A stretch of DNA of 64,000 nt from Pedobacter rhodius (GCF_027213645.1 NZ_JAPWGL010000006.1:62001-126000), one strand, 5' to 3'. Shown: positions 25,564 to 34,781, numbered from the stretch's first letter. A program made the numbers and translations. Notes: a model not told the origin generated them from the sequence alone.

Positions 25564-26505
25564 ATGAAAAAAGTACTTCTTTTAATAACGCTATCATTAT
25601 TTTTCTTCAGGGGATACGGCCAGGTTATTGATCGTTTCAATCCCGATACGGTGAAAACCATTACGTTAGATTCAACCGTAAATATTAAGGCAGAGAAACT
25701 GAATATCGAAACCTTTATAAGGGCTGTTATAAATGACACGAGTTTCTATCAATCTTTCCGTGATATGAAGCGTTATAGTTTTATCGCAGAAAACCGTATT
25801 TATAGTTACGATAAAAACAATAAGGTTGACGGTAAGATTTATCGTAAAATAAAACACAACAATCACGGACCTTATAAAATGGAATATTTGGTTAAAGAGG
25901 ATGAGGGGAAAATGTATAAAAAGAATGGTAAATATCAATTATATACCGTAGAAATGTTCGATTACATTTTTATGAATGCTTACAATACAGATTTTGTGCC
26001 GAATGCGCCAGCAGGGGATGGTAAAGGTGGTTCTAATGAGGGTTATAAAAATAAACTGAAAACCTTAATTTTTAACCCTGGTCGTCCGGTTAAAGTTCCT
26101 TTTATCGGAAGTAAAACAGAAATATTTTCAGCAAATATGCGCCAGTATTATGATTATGCTTTTACCAGCGGAACCTATCTCGATTCAATTCCGGTTTACC
26201 GTTTCAAGGTTTCTGTGAAGCCAGATTTAAGCAGCTGGACGAAAGACGGCCTTATGATAAAAGATTTGGTTACCATTTTCGATAAACGAAACTTCAATAT
26301 TTTAGGACGTTATGTTGATATGAAGTATAGTAATATGCTTTTCGATTTTGATGTTCAGATGAATATTGAAATGGGCTATTTTGGCGATGATAAATTACCT
26401 ACAAAAATAACTTACCAGGGTAATTGGGATTATCCTTTTAAAAAAGAAGAGCGGGCAAGTTTCTTAATACTTCATAAAGATTACAAACTGGAAAAGGGTA
26501 AGTAG
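25564..26505 (+). CDS. Exported hypothetical protein of Bacteroidota
   Basis: The start MKKVLLLITL at 25564 is preferred to the ATG at 25546 because it opens a normal signal peptide ending GYG. The mature protein (about 295 aa) is rich in Lys, Tyr and Asp with alternating hydrophobic residues (FRDMKRYSFIAENRIYSYD, GKIYRKIKHNN, ITYQGNWDYPFKKEERASF) that suggest a beta-rich periplasmic or outer-membrane-associated fold. No known domain was recognised. It follows the heptad array and ends before a convergent DUF1016 gene. Confidence 0.75.
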   Translation: MKKVLLLITLSLFFFRGYGQVIDRFNPDTVKTITLDSTVNIKAEKLNIETFIRAVINDTSFYQSFRDMKRYSFIAENRIYSYDKNNKVDGKIYRKIKHNNHGPYKMEYLVKEDEGKMYKKNGKYQLYTVEMFDYIFMNAYNTDFVPNAPAGDGKGGSNEGYKNKLKTLIFNPGRPVKVPFIGSKTEIFSANMRQYYDYAFTSGTYLDSIPVYRFKVSVKPDLSSWTKDGLMIKDLVTIFDKRNFNILGRYVDMKYSNMLFDFDVQMNIEMGYFGDDKLPTKITYQGNWDYPFKKEERASFLILHKDYKLEKGK

Positions 26506-26528
26506 CGGGTATAATTAACAGAAATCTA

Positions 26529-27578
26529 TTATTCGTTGTTAATTATTTGTTTCACTTTATTTTCAAGTTGTTTTTGGTCAGGTAAATAGAGTTGATATTT
26601 TGATACAAATATTTTGTTAGAAATGCCACCTGTCGCATATTTAACTAGAAATTCATGTTTGTCTTTTGCTATTATTATTCCGATTGGTTCGGTGTCTCCG
26701 TCGGTATTTTCTTCTTCTTTGAAATAGTTAAGATATAGATTCATTTGACCAATGTCTTGATGTTTTACCTTTTGTGTCTTTAGGTCAATTAGGATAAAGC
26801 ATTTCAAAATTCTATGGTAAAAAACTAAGTCAATATAAAAATGTTGATTATCAACTGTTATTTTATATTGTCTTGCAACAAATGAAAAGCCTTTTCCCAA
26901 TTCAAGTAAAAATTTCTGTAAATTGTCAATCAATTTGCGTTCTAAGTTTCGCTCCTTAACGATAATTTGTTCTGGTAATCCAAGAAATTCAAAAATATAA
27001 GGGTCTTTTATAATGTCTTTTGGCTTAGTCACGATTTGACCATTTTCAGCTAAAGCTAAAACTTCTCTTTTGTCTTTGCTTAACGCCAACCTTTCAAATA
27101 AAGAAGAATCAATTTGGCGTTTCATTTCCCGAAAACTCCAATTTTCAGATGCAGTTTGTTTTTCATAAAAGGCTCTTGCCAAATCATCGGAGACTGTTAA
27201 AAGTTCTGCATAATGGCTCCAACTCAATTTTCCGGACACTGTCTGGAAAATTGGATATTTAAGATAAAATTGCCTGCAAAGATAAATGTTACTTTTTCCA
27301 AAACCTTTACCATAAGTGGTTTTCAGGTCTTTCGATAGGTTTGTCAAAAGCGAACTTCCATATTCTGCTTTTTCTTTTCCATTTTGTTCAAACTCAACAA
27401 TATGTTTTCCAATTTCCCAATTCGCGATTACCAATTCGCGATTTACTGCTTTGATAGCATTTTCTCTAGTTCGCTGAAGTGTCGAGCCGATATCGTCGAT
27501 TAGTTTTTTGTATATCTTGTCAATATTGGTCATTTCCTCAAAATTCCGTTTTGCTAATTTACAAAAGATGTTGTCCAA
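26529..27578 (-). CDS. DUF1016 / YhcG-type PDDEXK nuclease family protein
   Basis: This 349-aa protein has the two-part YhcG layout: an N-terminal DUF1016 region (VNRELVIANWEIGKHIVEFEQ, YGSSLLTNLSKDLK, KLSWSHYAELL) and a C-terminal nuclease-like domain of the PD-(D/E)xK type (FYIDLVFYHRILKCFILIDLKTQ, with Asp and Asp-x-Lys as likely catalytic residues, then GQMNLYLNYF). An alternative start at residue 16 (MTNIDK, 27533) is possible. Members often sit near restriction-modification or mobile elements; here it stands alone among housekeeping genes. It could be a recent insertion, but no flanking repeats were seen. A role in DNA repair or defence is unproven. Confidence 0.85.
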   Translation of the reverse strand: MDNIFCKLAKRNFEEMTNIDKIYKKLIDDIGSTLQRTRENAIKAVNRELVIANWEIGKHIVEFEQNGKEKAEYGSSLLTNLSKDLKTTYGKGFGKSNIYLCRQFYLKYPIFQTVSGKLSWSHYAELLTVSDDLARAFYEKQTASENWSFREMKRQIDSSLFERLALSKDKREVLALAENGQIVTKPKDIIKDPYIFEFLGLPEQIIVKERNLERKLIDNLQKFLLELGKGFSFVARQYKITVDNQHFYIDLVFYHRILKCFILIDLKTQKVKHQDIGQMNLYLNYFKEEENTDGDTEPIGIIIAKDKHEFLVKYATGGISNKIFVSKYQLYLPDQKQLENKVKQIINNE

Positions 27579-27659
27579 TTTATTAAAAGTGTCTAAAAAG
27601 GGTTTCTGCTTTCGGATAAAAAGATTTATTATCTTTAACCTTTAAAATAACCGATAAAA

Positions 27660-29228
27660 ATGCAGCCTTACTTTTCATCAAAATTTAAAATATTACTTTT
27701 TTTAATATCTTTCTCTACAGCCGCTTTACAAGCTCAGGTTTTAACCTCAAAGCAAATTGATAGCGTTGTGGAAAAAACTTTAAGCACATTCAATGTTCCG
27801 GGAATTGCCGTTTCGGTTATAAAGGATGGTAAAATAGTTCACCTTAAAGGTTACGGTGTTCGTTCCATAAAAACCAATAAAAAAGTCGATGAGAACACGC
27901 TTTTCGGTGTGGCATCGAATACCAAAGCATTTACCGCTGCCGCTTTAGGCATGCTGGTAGATGAGAAGAAAATTACCTGGGATACAAAAGTAACCGATGT
28001 TATCCAGGAATTTAAAATGTACGACGCCTACGTAACTTCAGAATTTACCATTCGTGATTTATTAACCCACCGTAGTGGTTTAGGTTTAGGCGCCGGCGAT
28101 TTAATGATTTGGCCGGATTCATCAACAGTTGATAAAAAACAGCTTATCCATAATCTTCGTTATTTAAAACCTGTTTCTTCTTTCCGTACAAAATACGATT
28201 ACGATAACCTGATGTATATTGTTGCAGGTGATGTAGTCGCAAGAGTTTCTGGAGAAAAATATGAAGATTTTATCGAAACCAGGTTTTTCAAACCGCTCGG
28301 AATGACTAAAACCGCTGCATCATGGTATCGCTTAAAAGATAAATCAAATGTGATAGATGGTCATGCACCATATGAGGGTAAGTTGCTTCCAGTGGGTTTA
28401 AGTTTTGGTGAAGTGGCCATTGCAGCCGGCGGAATTTATTCGAGTGTTACCGATATGAGTAAATGGGTAACGGCCATGATAAATGGCGGTAAGTATGGCG
28501 AAAATTTAAGCAATAAATTATTTAGTCCGGCGGTTCACAGAGAATTATGGACCCCGCAAACCATTATTGCCGGTGGAAACCCTGCCAGTTTTAACAGTTA
28601 CGGTTTAGGATGGTTTTTGAGTAATGTTAACGGCAATTTTCAGGCTACCCATACCGGCGGTTTATCGGGTATCGTTACGCAGGTTACCATTTTACCCGAT
28701 TTGAAACTCGGTATCATCGTATTAACTAATCAGCAATCCGGTGCTGCTTTTAATGCCATTACCAACTCGATTAAAGATGGTTATTTAGGTGTTAAAGGTC
28801 AGGACAGAATTAAAGCCTATAACGATAACAGGCTAAGAAACGAAAAACAGGCGGACGAAATGGTTAAGAAAGTTTGGGCCGACATAGAGGCGCAACAAAA
28901 AAGCAGTACAGTAAAACCTGATGCGAAAAACTATTTCGGTACCTTTAATGATGCCTGGTTTGGAGAAGTTACCATTAGTGACATAAATGGAAAAATGCAT
29001 TTTCAAGCTAAAAATGCACCGAAGTTGCGGGGTGATATGACCTTCTATAAAGGCAATACCTTTATTGTAAAATGGTACGATAGAAGTTTAGATGCCGATG
29101 CTTTTGTAAACTTCACACTGGATAATAATGCAAGTGCAAACGGCTTTAAAATGGAGTCAATATCACCCTTAACCGATTTTAGCTTCGACTTTCAGGATTT
29201 AGATTTCAAGAAAACCAATATAAAATAA
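27660..29228 (+). CDS. Exported serine hydrolase (beta-lactamase family) with C-terminal DUF3471-like domain
   Basis: This 522-aa protein has a signal peptide (about 1-26) and a class C beta-lactamase fold: S86-N-T-K89, Y181-D-N183, and HTGGLSG near residue 330 are the three active-site motifs. Residues about 415-520 form a small beta domain of the DUF3471 type (YFGTFNDAWFGEVTI). Its stop overlaps the next start by one base (TAATG), coupling it to an SGNH hydrolase, which suggests both enzymes handle the same extracellular substrate, perhaps acylated sugars or peptides (inference). Confidence 0.88.
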   Translation: MQPYFSSKFKILLFLISFSTAALQAQVLTSKQIDSVVEKTLSTFNVPGIAVSVIKDGKIVHLKGYGVRSIKTNKKVDENTLFGVASNTKAFTAAALGMLVDEKKITWDTKVTDVIQEFKMYDAYVTSEFTIRDLLTHRSGLGLGAGDLMIWPDSSTVDKKQLIHNLRYLKPVSSFRTKYDYDNLMYIVAGDVVARVSGEKYEDFIETRFFKPLGMTKTAASWYRLKDKSNVIDGHAPYEGKLLPVGLSFGEVAIAAGGIYSSVTDMSKWVTAMINGGKYGENLSNKLFSPAVHRELWTPQTIIAGGNPASFNSYGLGWFLSNVNGNFQATHTGGLSGIVTQVTILPDLKLGIIVLTNQQSGAAFNAITNSIKDGYLGVKGQDRIKAYNDNRLRNEKQADEMVKKVWADIEAQQKSSTVKPDAKNYFGTFNDAWFGEVTISDINGKMHFQAKNAPKLRGDMTFYKGNTFIVKWYDRSLDADAFVNFTLDNNASANGFKMESISPLTDFSFDFQDLDFKKTNIK

Positions 29229-29893
29229 TGACGATGAGAACCACTTTAAAAATAACCTTAATCTTTTCAGTTTGTATCCTATTTTTAACCTCAATGACAT
29301 TTAAACCGAAACGGATTATCTTTTTTGGCGATTCGATTACACAACAAGGTGTATCGGCAAACGGCTATGTTACGTTAATAAAGAAGGCATTAGATTCAAC
29401 CAAATACACAGTTCTGGGTGCCGGAATCGGTGGAAATAAAGTCTACGATTTGTATTTGCGTTTAGAAGATGATGTTTTAAATAAGAAACCCGATTTAGTG
29501 GTGATTTATGTTGGCATTAATGATGTTTGGCATAAACAATCATCGCATACCGGAACGGATTACGATAAATATTTGAAGTTTTATCAGGCCTTAATTAATA
29601 AGATTCAAGGCATTGGCAGTAAAGTGGTTTTGGTTACCCCTTCCGTAGTTGGCGAGAAAAAAGACGGTACAAATGAACTGGATGTTGACTTAAATAAATA
29701 TGCTGAAGGCATCAGGCAACTGGCTGCTAAAAATAATTTGCCGGTTTGTGACTTGAGAAAAATATTTGCTGACTATGAAGCAAAAAATAATCCCGAGGAT
29801 AAAGAAAAAGGAATTTTAACTGTAGACAGGGTTCACTTAAACGAAACCGGCAATAAACTGGTTGCTGATCAGTTATTGCCATTGGTGAAATAA
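29228..29893 (+). CDS. SGNH/GDSL-type esterase, exported
   Basis: This 221-aa hydrolase has an N-terminal hydrophobic leader (about 7-25). Block I is FFGDSIT with Ser36 as nucleophile, a Gly appears in GAGIGGNK, block III is GINDVW with the conserved Asn, and block V is DRVHLNETG with the catalytic Asp/His pair. It is translationally coupled to the preceding serine hydrolase. Likely a carbohydrate or lipid esterase in the periplasm; the substrate is not known. Confidence 0.9.
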   Translation: MTMRTTLKITLIFSVCILFLTSMTFKPKRIIFFGDSITQQGVSANGYVTLIKKALDSTKYTVLGAGIGGNKVYDLYLRLEDDVLNKKPDLVVIYVGINDVWHKQSSHTGTDYDKYLKFYQALINKIQGIGSKVVLVTPSVVGEKKDGTNELDVDLNKYAEGIRQLAAKNNLPVCDLRKIFADYEAKNNPEDKEKGILTVDRVHLNETGNKLVADQLLPLVK

Positions 29894-30010
29894 AGCTAAA
29901 AGTTATAGGTTATAAGTTTGTATGCTTCTAACTTACATTACGCAACCCAATCCTGATACTTGATACTAACTACTTGATACCAGCTACTCGATACTAAATA
30001 CTTAATACTA
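29892..30010. repeat. Heptad repeat array immediately upstream of dnaG (17 units)
   Basis: From 29892 to 30010 the sequence can be read in one unbroken 7-nt phase: AAAGCTA, AAAGTTA, TAGGTTA, TAAGTTT at the left, then less regular words, then GATACTT, GATACTA, ACTACTT, GATACCA, GCTACTC, GATACTA, AATACTT, AATACTA. It starts over the stop codon of the SGNH gene and ends 2 nt before the dnaG TTG start. Confidence 0.85.
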
Positions 30011-30012
30011 TT

Positions 30013-31989
30013 TTGATAAACCGCGAAACGATAGATAAGATAATGGATGCCGCCCGAATTGAGGAGGTAGTAGGGGATTTTGTGCACTTAAAAAAACGCG
30101 GAACAAGTTTAATCGGTAATTGTCCTTTTCACGGCGAAAAAACACCATCATTTCATGTGTCGGTTACCAAAGGTATTTACAAGTGCTTCGGTTGCGGGAA
30201 AGGTGGGGATTCGGTTCGCTTTATAATGGACCATGAAAAGTACAATTATCCTGAAGCATTAAAATTCTTAGCCAACAAATACAATATTGAGGTTGAAGAA
30301 ACAGAGCTGACACCTCAGGATACCGAAGCGCAGAATGCGAAGGAAAGTTTATATATCGTTTCCCAATTTGCTGCTTCATTCTTCGTAAAACAACTTTGGG
30401 AAACCGATGAAGGCCGTGGAATCGGGCTTAGCTATTTTAAAGAGCGTGGATTCAGGGAAGATATTTTAAAAAAATTTGAGGTTGGCTATTCACCAGATGT
30501 TTGGGATGCAATGACCCAAAGTGCTGTAAATAGTGGCCACAAGCTGGAATTTTTGGAGCAAACCGGTTTATCGATTAAAAATGACAATGGTAAAATTTAT
30601 GATCGCTTTCGCGGTCGTGTCATGTTTCCGATTCATAATTTCACAGGCAGGGTAATTGGTTTTGGCGGTCGGACTTTAAAAACCGACAAAAACGTACCGA
30701 AATATGTAAATTCTCCGGAAAGTGAAATTTACCATAAATCGAATGTGCTTTATGGCTTGTTTCATGCTAAAAAAGCGATTCGTGACCTGGATAATTGCTA
30801 TCTGGCAGAAGGCTATGCCGATGTTTTATCCGTTCATCAGGCAGGCATAGAAAATGTTGTTGCCTCTTCCGGTACTTCTTTAACCGTTGAGCAGATTAAA
30901 CTTATCGGGCGTTTTACACAAAATGTAACCATTCTTTTTGATGGCGATGCGGCAGGTATAAAAGCATCCCTACGTGGTTTGGATATGATTCTGGAAGAAG
31001 GTTTAAATGTTAAAATTGTTTCTTTCCCGGATGGACATGACCCGGACTCTTACATGCATCACGTTGGTGCAGGGGCCTTTAAAACTTATATAGAAGATAA
31101 TCGTAAAGATTTCATCCTTTACAAAGCTAACGTCTTATTAAAAGAAGCCGGCAATGACCCAATTAAACGTGCCGGGATTATTCGTGATATTGTAGAAAGC
31201 ATTGCTAAAATCCCCGATCCGATTAAGGCTTCGGTTTTCATTCGCGAAAGCAGTAGTCTATTAGAAATTGAAGAGCGTATTCTGCTTACCGAGCTGAATA
31301 AAATGCGTTCGGCGAAGAGTAAGAAATCTTTCGAAAGTAATCAGAGAGCAAATAATACAAGTCATAGTCCATATTCTTCAGGCCCACCAGAGCCACTTGG
31401 TCCGCCGGATGATTTATGGGATGATAATGCGGGCTCTCCCGGACAAACGCAGACAGCCGAAAATGATGAACATCAGGAGAAGGAAATTGTCAGGTTACTA
31501 TTGGCTTACGGACATGAATTCGTGAACTGGGATAATATAGATGATATGGTTATCGGCTCTTTTGTTATGCAAAATTTAGCAGATGTTGAGTTTGAAAACC
31601 CTATCTGCAAAAAGATAATTGATTACTACAAATCGGAGATTGATAATGGAAGACTGCCGACCGCAAGTCACTTCGTAAAACATGAAGACAGAGCTATTGC
31701 AGATTTAGCAATTACGCTTTCTACATCTGAATATGCTTTAAGTGAGAACTGGCTTAATAAACATCAGATTTATGTAAAGGATGAAACGATGAATTTAAAA
31801 GCAACGATTCTTGGAGGTATATTTCATCTGAAGAAACGTAAAGTCGACAGAATTTTATCTAATCTACTGAAAGAGATAAAAGATGAAAAGGATAACGATA
31901 ATCAAATGATTTTGATGCAGCGTTATGGTGTGATAAAAGGAGTGGAAAGAGAAATATCAAAATTTTTAGGTTCTGTTATTGTTAAATAA
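30013..31989 (+). CDS. dnaG: DNA primase DnaG
   Basis: DnaG synthesises RNA primers for replication. The 658-aa protein has the CHC2 zinc finger (Cys37, His40, Cys58, Cys61), the TOPRIM metal site with Glu266 in AEGYADV and the DGD triad at 310-312, and a C-terminal DnaB-interaction region after a Ser/Pro-rich linker (about 435-480). The start is TTG: no ATG is in frame between the stop at 29995 and residue 11, and a start at that Met (30043) would remove conserved N-terminal residues. The coding sequence begins 2 nt after a 119-nt heptad array. Confidence 0.95.
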   Translation: MINRETIDKIMDAARIEEVVGDFVHLKKRGTSLIGNCPFHGEKTPSFHVSVTKGIYKCFGCGKGGDSVRFIMDHEKYNYPEALKFLANKYNIEVEETELTPQDTEAQNAKESLYIVSQFAASFFVKQLWETDEGRGIGLSYFKERGFREDILKKFEVGYSPDVWDAMTQSAVNSGHKLEFLEQTGLSIKNDNGKIYDRFRGRVMFPIHNFTGRVIGFGGRTLKTDKNVPKYVNSPESEIYHKSNVLYGLFHAKKAIRDLDNCYLAEGYADVLSVHQAGIENVVASSGTSLTVEQIKLIGRFTQNVTILFDGDAAGIKASLRGLDMILEEGLNVKIVSFPDGHDPDSYMHHVGAGAFKTYIEDNRKDFILYKANVLLKEAGNDPIKRAGIIRDIVESIAKIPDPIKASVFIRESSSLLEIEERILLTELNKMRSAKSKKSFESNQRANNTSHSPYSSGPPEPLGPPDDLWDDNAGSPGQTQTAENDEHQEKEIVRLLLAYGHEFVNWDNIDDMVIGSFVMQNLADVEFENPICKKIIDYYKSEIDNGRLPTASHFVKHEDRAIADLAITLSTSEYALSENWLNKHQIYVKDETMNLKATILGGIFHLKKRKVDRILSNLLKEIKDEKDNDNQMILMQRYGVIKGVEREISKFLGSVIVK

Positions 31990-32080
31990 GATTGGGATTT
32001 ACAGGATGATTGGATTTCAGTATTATGTTTTTTATATTCATTAACTTATCAATTCAATAATCGGGATTCGATTCTTCAAA

Positions 32081-32446
32081 ATGGCAAGCCATAACGACTT
32101 AGGTAAAAAAGGTGAACTGATAGCAAAAACCTATCTCGAAGAAAAGGAATACGAAATTCTTGATGAAAACTGGGTTCATGGAAAGGCCGAAATTGATTTA
32201 ATTGCCTACAAAAACAATATAATGGTTTTTGTAGAAGTTAAAAGCAGAACTTCAGTTGCTTTTGGCCGGCCGGAAGAATTTGTGCAAAAAGCAAAGCAGA
32301 AACAAATGGAGCTCGCTTCGCTCGAATATATTGAACTAATGAACCATCAGCATGATATCCGTTTTGATATTATTGCAATAACATTTAAAAAAGATAATAC
32401 TTACATTTTAAACCATATTGAAGATGCTTTTTGGCCAGAAGATTAA
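32081..32446 (+). CDS. YraN family (UPF0102) putative endonuclease
   Basis: This 121-aa protein has the nuclease-like fold of the YraN family: GKKGELIAKTYLEEKEYEIL, then NWVHGKAEIDLIAY and VFVEVKSRTS, the PD-(D/E)xK-type D...ExK arrangement. Members are often near rnhB or DNA-processing genes and may act in recombination; here it follows dnaG. The 3' end overlaps the glutaminyl cyclase gene by 29 nt in another frame. Confidence 0.9.
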   Translation: MASHNDLGKKGELIAKTYLEEKEYEILDENWVHGKAEIDLIAYKNNIMVFVEVKSRTSVAFGRPEEFVQKAKQKQMELASLEYIELMNHQHDIRFDIIAITFKKDNTYILNHIEDAFWPED

Positions 32447-33506
32447 CCATTTTGAATTTTTATTTCTTATCGTTACCATTATAATTTTTGCAAGTTCCTG
32501 CAAAGATGAACCTGCTGCGGGTTATAATAATTTTATCGCACCTTCCGCAGGTACAAGTATAGCCTCAGGAAATGAAATTAATGTAAAAATTGATTTTGCA
32601 AAAGGGAAAAAAATTGATTCGGTAGTTTATTTACTGGATTCGACCAGGATTGCATCGGCAAGCGATACGCTGGGCATAAAAATTAAAACTGACAGACTTA
32701 AGCTTGGAAATCATCTGATTACAGCTAAAATTTATGAAGGCGAAAAATCGGATGACATAACTTCGAACATTATTGTTCTGGCTGCAAAGGCGCCTGATTT
32801 GTATACTTATAAAGTGATAACGAAGTTTCCGCATGATACCTCTGCATATGTAGAAGGTTTAGAATATCATGACGGGTTTTTTTATGAAGGTACAGGTGAA
32901 AAGGGTAAATCCGATCTGCGCAAAGTAAATGTTCAAACCGGAAAGGTGCTTCAAAGAGCGAGATTGGACACTGCCTTATTTGGTGAAGGCATTACACTAA
33001 TTGGAAATAAAATTCTGCAGTTAACCTGGATGGATAAAAAGGCTTTTGTTTATGATAAAGATACTTTTAAACAACTTGCCGAGTTTCCATATTCAGTTGG
33101 TAGAGAAGGTTGGGGCTTAACTTTCGACGGGCAGAAAATTTACACATCCGACGGCTCAAACACAATTTATCTGATGAATAAAGATACTTACCAGAAAATC
33201 GGCTCAATTGAGGTTTTTGATGATAAAGGCTCCAGAGATAATATAAATGAATTGGAATATATCGATGGTAAAATTTATGCGAATGTTTATTTAACAAATG
33301 ATATCATAATTATTAACCCTGAAAATGGCACAATAGAAGGCAAAATAGATTTAACCGGCTTATTCCCGTCTGACTATTTCAAAGCAGGAACGGAGCGGGA
33401 TAATAACGTTTTAAACGGAATAGCCTATGATAAAGCCGGAAAACGACTTTTTGTTACCGGCAAAAAATGGCCTTATATTTTTGAAATTAAGATTGTAAAA
33501 AAGTAA
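32418..33506 (+). CDS. Glutaminyl-peptide cyclotransferase, lipoprotein
   Basis: This enzyme converts N-terminal glutamine to pyroglutamate. It belongs to the plant-type (PF05096) beta-propeller family. The N-terminus has a hydrophobic stretch ending ASSC (lipoprotein cysteine near residue 28), then a beta-rich spacer to about residue 115, then the catalytic propeller: FTEGL-like YVEGLEYHDGFFYEGTG, FGEGITLIGNKILQLTW, GWGLTFDG, and NELEYIDGKIYANVY. At 362 aa it is longer than plain family members because of the extra N-terminal Ig-like region. Its start lies inside yraN. Pyroglutamate formation is common for exported Bacteroidota proteins. Confidence 0.88.
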   Translation: MKMLFGQKINHFEFLFLIVTIIIFASSCKDEPAAGYNNFIAPSAGTSIASGNEINVKIDFAKGKKIDSVVYLLDSTRIASASDTLGIKIKTDRLKLGNHLITAKIYEGEKSDDITSNIIVLAAKAPDLYTYKVITKFPHDTSAYVEGLEYHDGFFYEGTGEKGKSDLRKVNVQTGKVLQRARLDTALFGEGITLIGNKILQLTWMDKKAFVYDKDTFKQLAEFPYSVGREGWGLTFDGQKIYTSDGSNTIYLMNKDTYQKIGSIEVFDDKGSRDNINELEYIDGKIYANVYLTNDIIIINPENGTIEGKIDLTGLFPSDYFKAGTERDNNVLNGIAYDKAGKRLFVTGKKWPYIFEIKIVKK

Positions 33507-33526
33507 AACGCTGGAATAAAATAAAA

Positions 33527-33574
33527 CCACAGATTTGCAGATTTAAATTTTATAAGTAATCTGCGAATCTGTGG
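33527..33574. repeat. Long hairpin between convergent genes (CCACAGATTTGCAGATT / AATCTGCGAATCTGTGG)
   Basis: The 17-nt arms pair with one mismatch around a 14-nt loop. The left arm is identical to the word at 10013. It sits 21 nt after the glutaminyl cyclase stop and may act as a bidirectional transcription end. Confidence 0.7.
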
Positions 33575-33637
33575 CTAACATTTTAACTTTCAAAGTTTAA
33601 AATCCTGCCTTATCCTTAAATCCTGGTTTAATCCTGC

Positions 33638-34159
33638 TTATTTCTTTGACTCTTCCAATACACCATTAAAAGTAATGGATTGCTTATTATTACTGTTCAT
33701 CATCAATGAAGCATAACCATTTTGCGAAATACTTAAATAAATCTGATAGTTATCGTTCTTTAAATCTTTGGTCCGAATATTTATAATGTACAGTCCCTTT
33801 TTATTCTTCGATTCCGTATAAGTAAAATCTTTTGAGGTAAATTTTATACCGCCATCAGTTGGGTTATAAGGTGCAGAATATGCTCTGCCATAATACGGTA
33901 AGTACGCTACAATACTATCAGCTGTAACCTTTAAATCGTATTGTGACCCTGAAAGATTTATGGTGCCTCCGCCTTGAACACCTTGCATACTTCTTAAAAC
34001 CTGGCTAATATCCTGGTTAGACATCGGAAGTGCAGTATTTGCCATGAAAACATAGTTTTTATCAGCAACTATTTTTTTTGTAGTTTCTTTATTTGTTTGT
34101 GCAAATGTTTGAGCAATTGTTACAAAGAACAAAATACTTAATAATTTTAAATGCTTCAT
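33638..34159 (-). CDS. DUF4251 family exported protein
   Basis: This 173-aa protein has a signal peptide (about 1-20, ending TFA) and is a clear DUF4251-type sequence: PMSNQDISQVL, GSQYDLKVTADSIVAYLPYYGRAYSAPYNP, and GGIKFTSKDFTYTESKNKKG. The family is restricted to Bacteroidota and has no known function; it is predicted to be a small periplasmic beta-rich protein. It is separated from the redox cluster upstream by a terminator and is likely to be monocistronic. Confidence 0.88.
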   Translation of the reverse strand: MKHLKLLSILFFVTIAQTFAQTNKETTKKIVADKNYVFMANTALPMSNQDISQVLRSMQGVQGGGTINLSGSQYDLKVTADSIVAYLPYYGRAYSAPYNPTDGGIKFTSKDFTYTESKNKKGLYIINIRTKDLKNDNYQIYLSISQNGYASLMMNSNNKQSITFNGVLEESKK

Positions 34160-34279
34160 TTTGTGTGTTTTTGAATGTATAACAATTTAAAGATGTTGAT
34201 GTTTAGGTAATTCCATAAATCAAAAATCGATATTTTCAAAATCCTGAATAAATATAGCCTATTAATAAGTATTAAAAAA

Positions 34280-34306
34280 AAGCGGCACCAAATACGGATA
34301 CCGCTT
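34280..34306 (-). terminator. Terminator of the envelope redox cluster
   Basis: AAGCGG pairs with CCGCTT around a 15-nt loop. On the minus strand the stem is followed by TTTTTT, 22 nt after the Rieske stop. Confidence 0.7.
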
Positions 34307-34328
34307 AAAACCTAAATTGAAACATTGA

Positions 34329-34781
34329 CTATACGTTTACAGACAGTGTATTGCCAGAAATCGTAGGCGTATAAACTTTTAATGCAGATGTAGTTCCGCC
34401 ATCATTAGGTTGTGCTAAGATGGCTCCTGCAGAAGTATATCGCGATGCATGTAAACCACACTGTATGTAATTATTTGCCTGTATCCAGCTCAATGCACCA
34501 CCTTGATGTGGACAAACGGCTTGTGTAACTGCAAATGAACCCACGGCATTACCTGCAGCTATACGAATAAATAAAATTCCGTTAACCGTTAATGATGCGC
34601 CAACTGTTAATAGTTGTGTAGATAAATCTACATTTGCTGTTGTTCCCGGAGCCGGCCCATTTCCGCCGGGATTGTTTGGTTGAGGATCACTGCCTTTGCT
34701 TCCGCAGCCTGATAAACATGAACCGGTGCAAACTAGTGCAATCCCTAATCCTAATGACTTTATAAAATCGTTACGTTCCAT
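34329..34781 (-). CDS. Rieske [2Fe-2S] lipoprotein
   Basis: This 150-aa protein has a leader with the lipobox LSGC at 23-26 (Cys26 lipidated), a Gly/Pro/Asn-rich linker, and a Rieske domain with C90-P-H92 and C108-G-L-H111, the four ligands of a [2Fe-2S] cluster. The second motif lacks the usual second cysteine of bc1-type Rieske proteins (no CPCH), so it lacks that disulfide and probably has a lower potential. It is the last gene of a cluster with a cytochrome c, YceI and a DUF5777 barrel. The partner is unknown; an electron-transfer role at the membrane surface is likely. Confidence 0.88.
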   Translation of the reverse strand: MERNDFIKSLGLGIALVCTGSCLSGCGSKGSDPQPNNPGGNGPAPGTTANVDLSTQLLTVGASLTVNGILFIRIAAGNAVGSFAVTQAVCPHQGGALSWIQANNYIQCGLHASRYTSAGAILAQPNDGGTTSALKVYTPTISGNTLSVNV

